From NCBI GenBank assembly GCA_012839295.1, contig DUNO01000001.1, positions 248,001 through 312,000 on the forward strand: a stretch of 64,000 nucleotides of DNA, written 5' to 3'. How positions within the stretch are numbered: position 1 is the first letter of the stretch; every line of letters starts with the position of its first letter. A model generated the notes under the pieces. The model made no database searches, was not told the origin of the DNA, and worked only from the letters and a program-made list of their open reading frames with translations. The translations under genes were made by a program, and so were the position numbers. Shown piece by piece: positions 54,432-62,959 of the stretch. This DNA comes from Clostridiales bacterium (GTDB taxonomy: Bacteria > Bacillota > Clostridia > Lachnospirales > Lachnospiraceae).

Positions 54432-55208
54432 CTAATTTTCATAAACGTCAATCGAAGTAAAAAGCGGAATATTCTGGTTATATATAAGTTTTTTATATTG
54501 GTCGTCCAATTGGGAATCAGTAAGGACACGATGTGCGATATTTAAGTTCCCTACACGGTATAGGGATTTGGAACCGAAGAAACGGGATAGGCATACCACA
54601 GTCACCGAATCAGCAAGCTTTATGGAGTGCTGTATCAGGGTGGCTTTTTTTGTGCTGGACACAGTCATTCCTATTGTTTCACTGAGACCGTCAATTTCTA
54701 TAAAAAGGTGGTCGAAGGAAAAGTTCCTCAAATTATCAATTGTCATTTGTCCAAATACTGCATTCTCCTCCAGGTCACCTCCAAGGAGGATCAGGTTATT
54801 GGTGGGGGAGTGCGCAAAAGCGGCAGCAATCTGTAAGTCGTTGGTGACAATGGTCAGATTACTCCGGGTAGACAAAGCTTTGGCGATGTATGCATTAACG
54901 GTTCCGTTGGCCAGCATAATGGCCTCGCCGTCATTTACCAGGTGAAAGGCAGTATCAGCGATTTCCTGGTACAGGGGGACATTCTCCGGGGAATCGGAAT
55001 CATCCCATAAGGACTCTTCGACAACAGGATCAAACAGGACGGCACCGCCATGGGTACGCTTAAGGAAGCCTTCCTTCTCCAATTTCTCAAGGTCACGGCG
55101 GATGGTTACCTCGGTAACGTTAAGCAACTCGCTCAATTTGGCTACGGATACTTTATGATCTTTTAACAGGTAGTTTTTAATAATTCGTATTCGTTCGATC
55201 GCAAACAT
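54432..55208 (-). CDS. DeoR-family transcriptional regulator
   Basis: A 258-aa repressor. The N-terminal helix-turn-helix reads VSVAKLSELLNVTEVTIRRD followed by LEKEGFLKRTHGGAVL, the DeoR signature. The C-terminal sugar-phosphate-sensing domain contains ADTAFHLVNDGEAIMLANGT, TIVTNDLQIA and GGDLEENAVFG. It is divergent from the ChvE-type importer, whose promoter is followed by ACGAA repeats, the likely operator. ATG 55208 has AGGA about 9 nt upstream. Confidence 0.93.
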   Translation of the reverse strand: MFAIERIRIIKNYLLKDHKVSVAKLSELLNVTEVTIRRDLEKLEKEGFLKRTHGGAVLFDPVVEESLWDDSDSPENVPLYQEIADTAFHLVNDGEAIMLANGTVNAYIAKALSTRSNLTIVTNDLQIAAAFAHSPTNNLILLGGDLEENAVFGQMTIDNLRNFSFDHLFIEIDGLSETIGMTVSSTKKATLIQHSIKLADSVTVVCLSRFFGSKSLYRVGNLNIAHRVLTDSQLDDQYKKLIYNQNIPLFTSIDVYEN

Positions 55209-55543
55209 ATCGTTATCCTATCTCTCCATAATAGTAGGGTCAGTGCCATGTAAAAAGCGGTTTATATGGACATCATACATGATTCTTTAAAAAAAAACAA
55301 TAAAAAACAATAGCAAACGTAAAAAAACGAAGAAGCATAAAAGGTAAATTTAAAAATAATCATGGATAATGAACCTGATACCTAAAAATTTACATAATAT
55401 CCTTCAGCCCGGCAGCAGTAAATAGAAATCCCATGATGAAATCCGAGCCATCAAAAAGCACTATAAAACAAGGGTTTTAGCAGAATCTTCGTTTGTGTGT
55501 GTTAAAAGTGCATAATAAAACATTGGTAAAATAAAAATTATTG

Positions 55544-55572
55544 TTGACAATGATCTATGGCAGTGGTATGAT
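55544..55572 (+). promoter_or_regulatory. Consensus promoter of the ChvE-type importer
   Basis: TTGACA (55544-55549) and TATGAT (55567-55572) with a 17-nt spacer. The start of transcription would fall near 55579, directly before the ACGAA repeats. Confidence 0.75.
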
Positions 55573-55590
55573 TCAAACATACAAACAAAA

Positions 55591-55627
55591 ACGAAGTACA
55601 AAACGAACACAAACGAAACATCACGAA
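55591..55627. promoter_or_regulatory. Four ACGAA direct repeats (candidate DeoR operator)
   Basis: ACGAA occurs at 55591, 55603, 55613 and 55623, about one helical turn apart and just downstream of the predicted start. CACAAACGAA (55608-55617) has an inverted copy at 55488-55497 and a further ACGAA lies at 55327 near the DeoR gene, as expected for a looping repressor. The rest of 55209-55732 shows nothing further. Confidence 0.5.
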
Positions 55628-55732
55628 AGAAAAGTAATGAGAATAGCGTTTCGAATTTCTTTGATGTAAGCTATGGGAAAACTATAGTTTAGCATAAATC
55701 AACAAAAATAATTAATTATTAAGGAGGATTTT

Positions 55733-56908
55733 ATGGAAAGAAACAAATGGGGTCTTCGAAAAGTAGTATCATTACTAGTAGTGCTTGCACTGGCGGTATC
55801 TATGTTCACGGCTTGCGGTTCCAAAGCAGGGACAACGGACACAACAAAGACCGAACCGACCAAGGCAGCAGCTACCGAAACGCAGCCGACCAAAGCAGCA
55901 GCTACAGCAGAGCAGACCGGATCAGGACAGTACATAGGCATTGCAATGCCAACCCAGTCCAGTGAACGTTGGATCAAAGACGGTGCGGCAATGAAAGAAA
56001 TTCTGGAATCAAAAGGTTATACAGTTGACTTACAGTATGCAGAAGACGATATCCCGACCCAGAAATCACAGATCGAGAATATGATCACAAAGGGTGCCAA
56101 GGTACTTGTTATTGCATCAATCGATGGTTCTACCCTTTCCGATACGCTGGATGCGGCAGCGGCTGAGGGTATTAAGGTAATTTCCTATGACCGTCTGTTG
56201 GTAAATACGGATGCCGTTTCCTATTATGCAACCTTTGATAATAGACGTGTAGGGCAGCAGCAGGCACAGTCCTTGGTTGACGGCCTGAAGGCGCTTAAGG
56301 GGGAAGGACCTTATAATATCGAGTTATTTGCAGGTTCCCCTGACGATACAAATTCCTTCTATTTCTTCCAGGGCGCTATGGATGTGCTCCAGCCGCTGAT
56401 TGATGATGGTACAATCGTTGTTCCCTCCGGCCAGGTATCACAGGATGAGGTTGGTACCCTAAGGTGGGACGGAGCAGTTGCACAGGCACGTATGGATGCC
56501 ATCCTTGCAGCAAATTATACGGATGGAAAGACACTTCACGGCGTGTTATCCCCATATGACGGTTTATCCAGGGGTATCCTCTCCGCGACAACAGCTTTCG
56601 GTCTGACCGGCAGCGATATACCGGTTGTAACAGGACAGGATGCGGAAGCGGCTTCCATTAAATTAATTGTATCCGGTGACCAGTATTCAACAATATTAAA
56701 GGATACCCGTGAGCTTGCCAAGGTTGCTGCCGGCATGGTAGACGCTGTCCTTTCCGGAAAAGAGCCGGAAATCAACGATACCGAGACCTACAACAACAAC
56801 GTAAAAATCGTTCCTTCTTACCTTCTTGAGCCATTCATCGTAACAAAGGACAATTATAAGGAATTAGTAATTGATTCAGGTTATCTGACAGAAGCTGATA
56901 TTAAATAA
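55733..56908 (+). CDS. chvE: Multiple-sugar-binding lipoprotein (ChvE-like)
   Basis: A 391-aa lipoprotein: basic N-terminus, hydrophobic core, lipobox MFTAC with acylated C28, then a T/K/A/E-rich linker with a repeated KAAATE/Q unit. The family-4-like sugar-binding domain shows [42 protein letters not shown] and [12 protein letters not shown], close to ChvE, which binds aldoses such as arabinose, xylose, galactose or glucose. AAGGAGG precedes the ATG. First gene of a three-gene importer. Confidence 0.95.
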   Translation: MERNKWGLRKVVSLLVVLALAVSMFTACGSKAGTTDTTKTEPTKAAATETQPTKAAATAEQTGSGQYIGIAMPTQSSERWIKDGAAMKEILESKGYTVDLQYAEDDIPTQKSQIENMITKGAKVLVIASIDGSTLSDTLDAAAAEGIKVISYDRLLVNTDAVSYYATFDNRRVGQQQAQSLVDGLKALKGEGPYNIELFAGSPDDTNSFYFFQGAMDVLQPLIDDGTIVVPSGQVSQDEVGTLRWDGAVAQARMDAILAANYTDGKTLHGVLSPYDGLSRGILSATTAFGLTGSDIPVVTGQDAEAASIKLIVSGDQYSTILKDTRELAKVAAGMVDAVLSGKEPEINDTETYNNNVKIVPSYLLEPFIVTKDNYKELVIDSGYLTEADIK

Positions 56909-56939
56909 TCAGGAAAAGCGTAGGAATATCTAAAATATT

Positions 56940-57010
56940 AATTCCGGTTCTTTGTTCAGAAATAGGGTGATTTATCGAGTTTGTGACAAAAAGAACCGGA
57001 ATTATATTTT
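56940..57010 (+). terminator. Intercistronic hairpin after chvE
   Basis: A 14-bp stem (56940-56953 with about 56989-57002) is followed by TATATTTT. It probably lets partial read-through so that the binding protein is made in excess over the ATPase and permease. Confidence 0.65.
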
Positions 57011-57131
57011 AATCATTCCTTAGTTGCTGGAATGTCGGTTAGTAGGGGAATGCTAACCGGCATTTTGGCATCAAATATCTTAGGGGCACCCAATAACCAG
57101 AATACAGAGCGGATGCTAAAGGAGTGGAAAT

Positions 57132-58670
57132 ATGGAACAATATGCATTGGAAATGAAAAATATATCGAAATCGTTTCCTGGCGTTAAAGCTCTTGATAAT
57201 GTTAACCTGAAGGTAAGACCCAGGCATATCCATGCCCTGGTGGGAGAAAACGGAGCTGGAAAATCGACCTTGATGAACGTCTTGAGCGGTGTATACCCTT
57301 ATGGGACCTATGAAGGGGATATTGTTATTGAAGGGCAGATATGTGAGTTTAAGAATATTAAGGAAAGCGAAGCGAAGGGTGTGGCCATCATCCACCAGGA
57401 GCTTGCCCTGATCCCGCAGCTGTCAATTGCGGAAAATGTCTTCCTCGGCAATGAGCAGACTAACCGGGGACCCTTTATCAGCTGGGATAAGACCCGTGTG
57501 AGAACCGTAGAAATGATGAGAAAGGTAGGCTTGCAGGAGAACATAGAAACCAGGATCATGGATATCGGAATGGGCAAGCAGCAGTTGGTGGAGATAATCA
57601 AGGCATTAGCCAAGGATGTTAAGATACTTATCCTGGATGAACCTACGGCAGCCTTAAATGACGATGATTCCAAGCATTTGCTGGACCTGCTGTTAGACCT
57701 TAAAAATCATGGCATTACGAGTATCATCATTTCACATAAGCTGAACGAAGTTACGAGAGTGGCGGATGAGATTACTGTTTTGCGTGACGGTAAGACAATA
57801 GAAACCCTGGTGAAGGGGATTGATGAAATCACCGAGGCAAGAATAATAAAGGGGATGGTCGGGCGTGACCTGGTTGACCGTTTCCCAAAAAGAAACCATA
57901 AAATAGGTGAGATTTGTTTTGAAGTCAGGAACTGGAATGCTTATGACCCGAAGGATGAATCAAAGCATATCCTGAAGGATATCAGCATTAATACAAGAAG
58001 AGGCGAAGTGGTAGGCATCGCCGGACTTATGGGCGCCGGGCGCACTGAGTTTGCAATGAGTGTATTTGGAAAATCATATGGTAAGAAAATTCAGGGAACT
58101 ATCATAAAAGACGGAAAAGAAATCACCATTAAAAACGTTAAGGATGCTATCAAACATGGCATCGCTTATACGACGGAGGACAGGAAGAATGCAGGGCTGG
58201 TTTTAATGGACAGTATTAAGCATAATATTAGCTTAACTGCTTTCCATAAGATCAGCAAGGGTGTCGTGATTGATGAGAATCAAGAAATAAAAGTTGCGGA
58301 GGATTACCGGAACAAGCTGAGGATTAAATCCTCCAGCATCCTGCAAAAGACAGGGAACCTATCCGGTGGCAACCAGCAGAAAGTGGTATTCAGCAAATGG
58401 ATATTCTCCGATCCTGATGTGTTAATTCTCGATGAGCCAACCCGTGGTATTGATGTCGGTGCCAAGTATGAAATATATTCTGTCATCAATGAGTTGACGG
58501 AAAATGGAAAAGCAGTAATAATGATATCATCGGAGCTGCCGGAGATCCTGGGCATGTGTGACAGGGTCTATGTTATGAATGAAGGAAGAATTGTAGGGGA
58601 ATTGTCTGCTGATGAAGCTTCACAAGTCAGCATAATGAATTGTATAATGCAGAGTCATCAGGAGGGATAG
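57132..58670 (+). CDS. mmsA: Sugar ABC importer ATPase with two NBDs (MmsA/GguA-like)
   Basis: A 512-aa double ATPase. NBD1: Walker [10 protein letters not shown], signature MGKQQLVE, Walker [24 protein letters not shown]2: [10 protein letters not shown], intact signature [14 protein letters not shown] and Walker [13 protein letters not shown]. It energises uptake through the permease that starts 2 nt after its stop. The best relatives are the ATPases of ChvE/xylose-type importers. Confidence 0.95.
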   Translation: MEQYALEMKNISKSFPGVKALDNVNLKVRPRHIHALVGENGAGKSTLMNVLSGVYPYGTYEGDIVIEGQICEFKNIKESEAKGVAIIHQELALIPQLSIAENVFLGNEQTNRGPFISWDKTRVRTVEMMRKVGLQENIETRIMDIGMGKQQLVEIIKALAKDVKILILDEPTAALNDDDSKHLLDLLLDLKNHGITSIIISHKLNEVTRVADEITVLRDGKTIETLVKGIDEITEARIIKGMVGRDLVDRFPKRNHKIGEICFEVRNWNAYDPKDESKHILKDISINTRRGEVVGIAGLMGAGRTEFAMSVFGKSYGKKIQGTIIKDGKEITIKNVKDAIKHGIAYTTEDRKNAGLVLMDSIKHNISLTAFHKISKGVVIDENQEIKVAEDYRNKLRIKSSSILQKTGNLSGGNQQKVVFSKWIFSDPDVLILDEPTRGIDVGAKYEIYSVINELTENGKAVIMISSELPEILGMCDRVYVMNEGRIVGELSADEASQVSIMNCIMQSHQEG

Positions 58671-58671
58671 A

Positions 58672-59838
58672 ATGGGTAAGATGGGTGATTTTTTAAAGGG
58701 TAACCTGCGTCAATATGTAATGGTTATCGCGTTGGTAGTAGTAATTATTTTGTTTCAGATTTTAACAGGCGGCGTACTGCTAAAGCCGCTCAACATTTCT
58801 AACCTGATTTCACAGAATGCGTACATATTAATCCTTGCCATCGGTATGCTGCTATGTATCCTGACCGGAGGTAATGTGGATCTGTCGGTAGGCTCCGTGG
58901 CAGGCTTTGTAGGTGCAATTTCAGCCATAATGATGCTTAAGCTGGATGTGCCGGTTCTGCCGACAATCCTCGTATCAATTATACTGGGGCTGGCAATCGG
59001 ATGCTGGCAGGGCTTTTGGATTGCATATGTGGGAGTTCCGGCATTCATAGCAACCTTGGCCGGTATGCTGATTTTCAGGGGCTTGACCTTAGTTGTCCTG
59101 CAGGGAACGAGCCTGGCTCCGCTGCCGGCGGGCTATACTTTTATGGCATCAGGCTTTATTCCGGATATTGTGAAAATCGGCAGATTAAATCTTTTGGCGA
59201 TCCTGTTGGGCATCATAGCTTCAATCCTTTATGTAGTCAAAGAACTGAACGGCAGAAAAAATAAAAGAAAATACGGCTTTGAGGTAACGCCTTATAAGAT
59301 TTTTATTCCGCAGGTTGTTGGAATCCTGGCAGTCCTGAATGCCTTTACCTTTTCCCTTGCTTCCTATAAGGGAGTTCCGATGGTGCTGGTCATTGTAATT
59401 GCTTTGGTATTGATTTATTCCTTCATTACACTGAAAACAATTCCGGGAAGGCATATCTACGCCTTCGGAGGAAATGCAAAAGCAGCACAGCTATCCGGTG
59501 TTAATACCAAGAAGGTAATGTTCTGGGTATATGCAAACATGGGTGTGCTGGCAGCCCTTGCAGGTATTGTTTTTACCGGAAGGCTTAATTCTGCTACACC
59601 AAAGGCCGGCGTCAACTTCGAACTGGATGCCATTGCAGCCTGCTTCATCGGTGGGGCATCTACCTCCGGCGGCATTGGTACGGTAGTCGGAGCCATGGTC
59701 GGGGGCTTGCTCATGGGTGTCCTTAACAATGGTATGTCCATCATGGGTATCAGTATTGACTGGCAGCAGGCCATCAAAGGCTTTGTACTTTTAGGCGCAG
59801 TTGCATTTGACGTATATTCAAAATCAAAAACCAAATAA
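58672..59838 (+). CDS. mmsB: Sugar ABC importer permease (MmsB/GguB/XylH-like)
   Basis: A 388-aa permease with about ten hydrophobic helices. LILAIGMLLCILTGGNVDLSVGS is the family hallmark (quoted in part: GGNVDLSVGS), followed by YVGVPAFIATLAGMLIFRGL and the long loop with LNGRKNKRKYGFEVTPYK that is typical of the XylH/GguB length class. It starts 1 nt after the ATPase stop. Its region ends the three-gene importer. Confidence 0.95.
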   Translation: MGKMGDFLKGNLRQYVMVIALVVVIILFQILTGGVLLKPLNISNLISQNAYILILAIGMLLCILTGGNVDLSVGSVAGFVGAISAIMMLKLDVPVLPTILVSIILGLAIGCWQGFWIAYVGVPAFIATLAGMLIFRGLTLVVLQGTSLAPLPAGYTFMASGFIPDIVKIGRLNLLAILLGIIASILYVVKELNGRKNKRKYGFEVTPYKIFIPQVVGILAVLNAFTFSLASYKGVPMVLVIVIALVLIYSFITLKTIPGRHIYAFGGNAKAAQLSGVNTKKVMFWVYANMGVLAALAGIVFTGRLNSATPKAGVNFELDAIAACFIGGASTSGGIGTVVGAMVGGLLMGVLNNGMSIMGISIDWQQAIKGFVLLGAVAFDVYSKSKTK

Positions 59839-59973
59839 CAGGGGATGTGTTTGGGGTCCAGACACTCCAGTTAATAGTAGAATAGCGATATATAACGGAA
59901 TATCCTTTAGGATGGAAGGCTTGCAGTTCCATTGGCTTAATTGCCAAAGGGGCAGCAGCCTTCTATATTTTTC

Positions 59974-60002
59974 TTGCCCCATCCCTGTAATAGCTGTATA
60001 AT
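59974..60002 (+). promoter_or_regulatory. Predicted promoter of the dihydrouridine synthase gene
   Basis: TTGCCC (59974-59979) and TATAAT (59997-60002) with a 17-nt spacer and a TG directly before the -10 box; the ATG is at 60061. Confidence 0.5.
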
Positions 60003-60060
60003 AAATCCAAGTTTGTTACAAGGATTACATAAATAATTACATAAAGGAGTATTTTAAGCT

Positions 60061-60996
60061 ATGCAGTTTTATTTCGCACCAATGGAAGGTGTCACCGGGT
60101 ATATTTACCGCAATGCCCATGCCGCCTTTTTTCCACATATTGATAAGTATTTTTCCCCCTTCATTGTTGCCAACCAGCATGAGGGCTTTAAATCTAAGGA
60201 AATGAATGATGTCATCCCGGAGCATAATGAGGGCATCAACCTGGTGCCCCAGCTGCTGACGAACAATGCAAGGGACTTCATTCATACGGCAAAGAGGCTT
60301 AAGCAGCTTGGGTACGGGGAAGTGAACCTGAACCTGGGGTGCCCTTCCGGCACGGTTGTGGCAAAGGGCAAAGGATCAGGATTTTTAGCAAAGCCGGAGG
60401 AGCTGGATCGATTTCTTGAGGAAATTTTCTCGGAGCAGGTTATGAAGATATCTGTAAAAACGAGAATAGGAAAGGATGCGCCGGAGGAGTTTTTCCGGTT
60501 GATAGAGATATTTAACAGGTATCCGCTGGAGGAGCTTACTATCCATCCCAGGATCCAAAAGGATTTTTATAATAATAAGCCGAATTTATCTGTATTTGAA
60601 CAGGCGATTAAACTAAGTGCGCATCCCTTATGCTATAACGGAGATCTCCATTCCATGAAGGATTATCAGGAGTTTACCGGAGGTTATCCCGGAATTGATA
60701 CGGTAATGCTTGGGCGGGGGCTGGTTATGAACCCTGGACTGGTCCAGGAAATCAGGGATGGTGTGAAGCTTGACAAGCAGAGGCTTAAGGCTTTTCATGA
60801 TGAGGTATACGCCGGGTATCAGAAAATCCTTTTCGGGGAACGGAATGTGCTGTTTAAAATGAAGGAGCTGTGGTTCTATATGGCTCCAATATTTACAGAG
60901 CATGGAAAATATGCCAAGAAGATTAAAAAGGCCGGGAAGCTTCAGGAGTATGAGGAAGCGGTAAACCGTTTGTTCCTTGAGCAGGAGCTTATGTGA
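60061..60996 (+). CDS. dus: tRNA-dihydrouridine synthase
   Basis: A 311-aa FMN enzyme that reduces uridines in tRNA. It starts MQFYFAPMEGVTGYIYRNAH (active-site region with FMN contacts). VNLNLGCPSGTVVAKGKGSGFL contains the catalytic cysteine (quoted in part: LNLGCPSG), SVKTRIG binds FMN and VMLGRGLVMNPGL closes the barrel. The helical C-terminus binds tRNA. The C-terminal half is shorter than DusA/DusB, as in a clostridial subgroup. AAAGGAG lies 11 nt upstream. Confidence 0.94.
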   Translation: MQFYFAPMEGVTGYIYRNAHAAFFPHIDKYFSPFIVANQHEGFKSKEMNDVIPEHNEGINLVPQLLTNNARDFIHTAKRLKQLGYGEVNLNLGCPSGTVVAKGKGSGFLAKPEELDRFLEEIFSEQVMKISVKTRIGKDAPEEFFRLIEIFNRYPLEELTIHPRIQKDFYNNKPNLSVFEQAIKLSAHPLCYNGDLHSMKDYQEFTGGYPGIDTVMLGRGLVMNPGLVQEIRDGVKLDKQRLKAFHDEVYAGYQKILFGERNVLFKMKELWFYMAPIFTEHGKYAKKIKKAGKLQEYEEAVNRLFLEQELM

Positions 60997-61205
60997 CAGT
61001 GATTGCAGACGGCAGATCACAGATAGTAGATTATGTGCGACAGATTACGGAGGGCTGATCCTGGGTGGGAGTCATGGAATAGTGGTGAAAAAGAATATAT
61101 GGCTATTAAGAATGCTGTGCCATTTGTCGATACATTATTTGTAGGTCTAAATTTAAAAGAAAAATATAATTTCAATGGAAAAAAGGATATTATTTTATAA
61201 AGGTA

Positions 61206-61264
61206 TTGTAAGAAAAGAATTTTTTGTCTACAATAATAAGAAAAGAATTTTTTGTCTACAATAA
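61206..61264 (+). promoter_or_regulatory. Duplicated 26-bp promoter-like repeat before the transglycosylase gene
   Basis: Two identical 26-nt copies (61211-61236, 61239-61264) end in TACAAT. With TTGTAA (61206-61211) and a 17-nt spacer the first copy makes a promoter; the second copy supplies another -10 box. 60997-61304 holds nothing else. Confidence 0.55.
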
Positions 61265-61304
61265 AAAGTAGCAATAGCGTTATGGATGGTTTAGGGAGGT
61301 CAAA

Positions 61305-62132
61305 ATGTCGGAGATATCAGGAATTTCAAATATTGAAAATAAGAATTCATATGGCTTAAATGCGGTAAAAAAGGGTACAGGCAGTGATTTTTCTTCCTAT
61401 TTGGGGGAGACAAAGAGTCTGGCTGAGATATTTGACGCAGCCGCTGAAAAATATAATATTCCCTCCAATCTGCTGAAGGCAATTGGAAAGGCGGAATCCG
61501 ACTTTAACGCTTCTGCCGTATCCCGCTGCGGCGCCCAGGGCGTTATGCAGTTAATGCCTGCAACTGCCAAAGAACTTGGGGTTTCCAATGCCTTTGATGC
61601 GGAGCAGAATATTATGGGTGGAGCAAAATATATTGCGGGATTACTTGAAAAATATGAGGGTAATACGAAGCTGGCTCTGGCCGCATACAATGCAGGCAGT
61701 GGAAATGTAAAAAAATATAACGGCATACCGCCCTTTGAAGAAACACAGAATTATGTCAAAAAAGTAATGAATTATTTCGGACAGGGAAATATCGAAATTG
61801 CTTCCGGCGGAAATTCACAGGGCAGCAGCCAGGCAAACCTTTTGCTGAGCCGGACAGCTCCCGTAAGCACGGTTCCTCTCCAAAGAAACCTGACATTAAT
61901 ATTGACCGGCGGTACCGACAGTGATAATACTTCCGTCAGCGTGGAGGATCTGTATTCCTTCTTTTCCTATGATGATTATATGAAGTTTCTTGACCTGTTC
62001 CTGGAGGATAGGGACGGGGAGGTTGAAAAGCAGGAAACGGAGGACAAGGATTCCGGTAATAATTATTTTACAACGGATATTAATTATAGTGCGCCTGTAA
62101 TGAATTTATTGTCGGAACAGAATTTGCTGTAG
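61305..62132 (+). CDS. Lytic transglycosylase, SLT domain
   Basis: A 275-aa protein. The SLT domain (about 40-165) shows the catalytic glutamate in KAIGKAESDFNASAVS, GAQGVMQLMPATAKELG and ALAAYNAGSGNVKKYNG, all standard for peptidoglycan transglycosylases. A conventional signal peptide is missing; the N-terminus is polar (SEISGISNIENKNS), as in flagellar-type or non-classically exported enzymes. The last 100 residues are acidic with no known domain. GGGAGG precedes the ATG. Confidence 0.92.
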   Translation: MSEISGISNIENKNSYGLNAVKKGTGSDFSSYLGETKSLAEIFDAAAEKYNIPSNLLKAIGKAESDFNASAVSRCGAQGVMQLMPATAKELGVSNAFDAEQNIMGGAKYIAGLLEKYEGNTKLALAAYNAGSGNVKKYNGIPPFEETQNYVKKVMNYFGQGNIEIASGGNSQGSSQANLLLSRTAPVSTVPLQRNLTLILTGGTDSDNTSVSVEDLYSFFSYDDYMKFLDLFLEDRDGEVEKQETEDKDSGNNYFTTDINYSAPVMNLLSEQNLL

Positions 62133-62320
62133 CAGCTGTCATGATAAAGGTAGGATTAATAATGGGATAATAATATTGTTGGCAATAATATTATTGTGTA
62201 GAATACCAGATGACAGGTTGGATATGCGGTCTGAAGCATATAACCTTGTCATAAGTAGAATATGGGAAGCCGTAAGTACATAGTTTTTTATAGATAGGTT
62301 TTTATATGATGGAGGCTGGG

Positions 62321-62779
62321 ATGAAGCAGGAGTTTGATGCGGTAATTAGGCAGCATGAGGGCATAGATGGAGCTTATATTGTGCCACCCTTTGATGTACG
62401 GGAGGTTTACGGCGCAAAACGGGTCAAAGTAATTGCCACCTTTGACGGTGTGGGATACAGAGGTTCCCTGGTTACCATGGGCGGCAGCTATGTGATTGGC
62501 ATGACTCAGGAAGTCCGTAGGAAGATCGGTAAAAGTTTTGGGGATACGGTTCATGTAACCCTGGAAAAGGATGTGGAAGAAAGAACTGTTGAAGCTCCTG
62601 ACGATTTTATGGAAGGGATGAAACAAAGCCCGGAGGCGCTGGCAAACTACGAAAAGCTTTCCTTTACGGCAAAGAAGGAGTATGTGACCTGGATTACGGC
62701 CGCTAAAAAAGCTGAAACAAGGCAAAGCCGCATTGAAAAAACGATTGGACAATTAAAACAGGGTAGAAAATTGAGATAA
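62321..62779 (+). CDS. DUF1905 / YdeI-OmdA-type protein
   Basis: A 152-aa soluble protein. The N-terminal half (FDAVIRQHEGIDGAYIVPPF, VKVIATFDGVGYRGSLVTMG, YVIGMTQEVRRKIGKSFGDT) is a DUF1905 beta-barrel; the C-terminal half (KLSFTAKKEYVTWITAAKKA, RQSRIEKTIGQLKQG) is the YdeI/OmdA helical motif. The biochemical role is unknown; some relatives protect against bacteriocins. ATG 62321 is chosen because GGAGG at 62311-62315 is 5 nt upstream; ATG 62306 overlaps that site. Confidence 0.9.
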   Translation: MKQEFDAVIRQHEGIDGAYIVPPFDVREVYGAKRVKVIATFDGVGYRGSLVTMGGSYVIGMTQEVRRKIGKSFGDTVHVTLEKDVEERTVEAPDDFMEGMKQSPEALANYEKLSFTAKKEYVTWITAAKKAETRQSRIEKTIGQLKQGRKLR

Positions 62780-62959
62780 AAATAAGATAAAAAACCAAGC
62801 TAACCCCAAGATAAAAAGCAGGTGGGAGTGGAATGAATCAATGAAGCGGCAGGTGATACCTGTCTCTTTTTTGAATTTCTGGCAGCAGACCAGCCTGCCG
62901 CTTTAGCTGATTGCACCTGGAACCTGATAATAAATCAAAATGAGGAAATGAGGCTGCAT

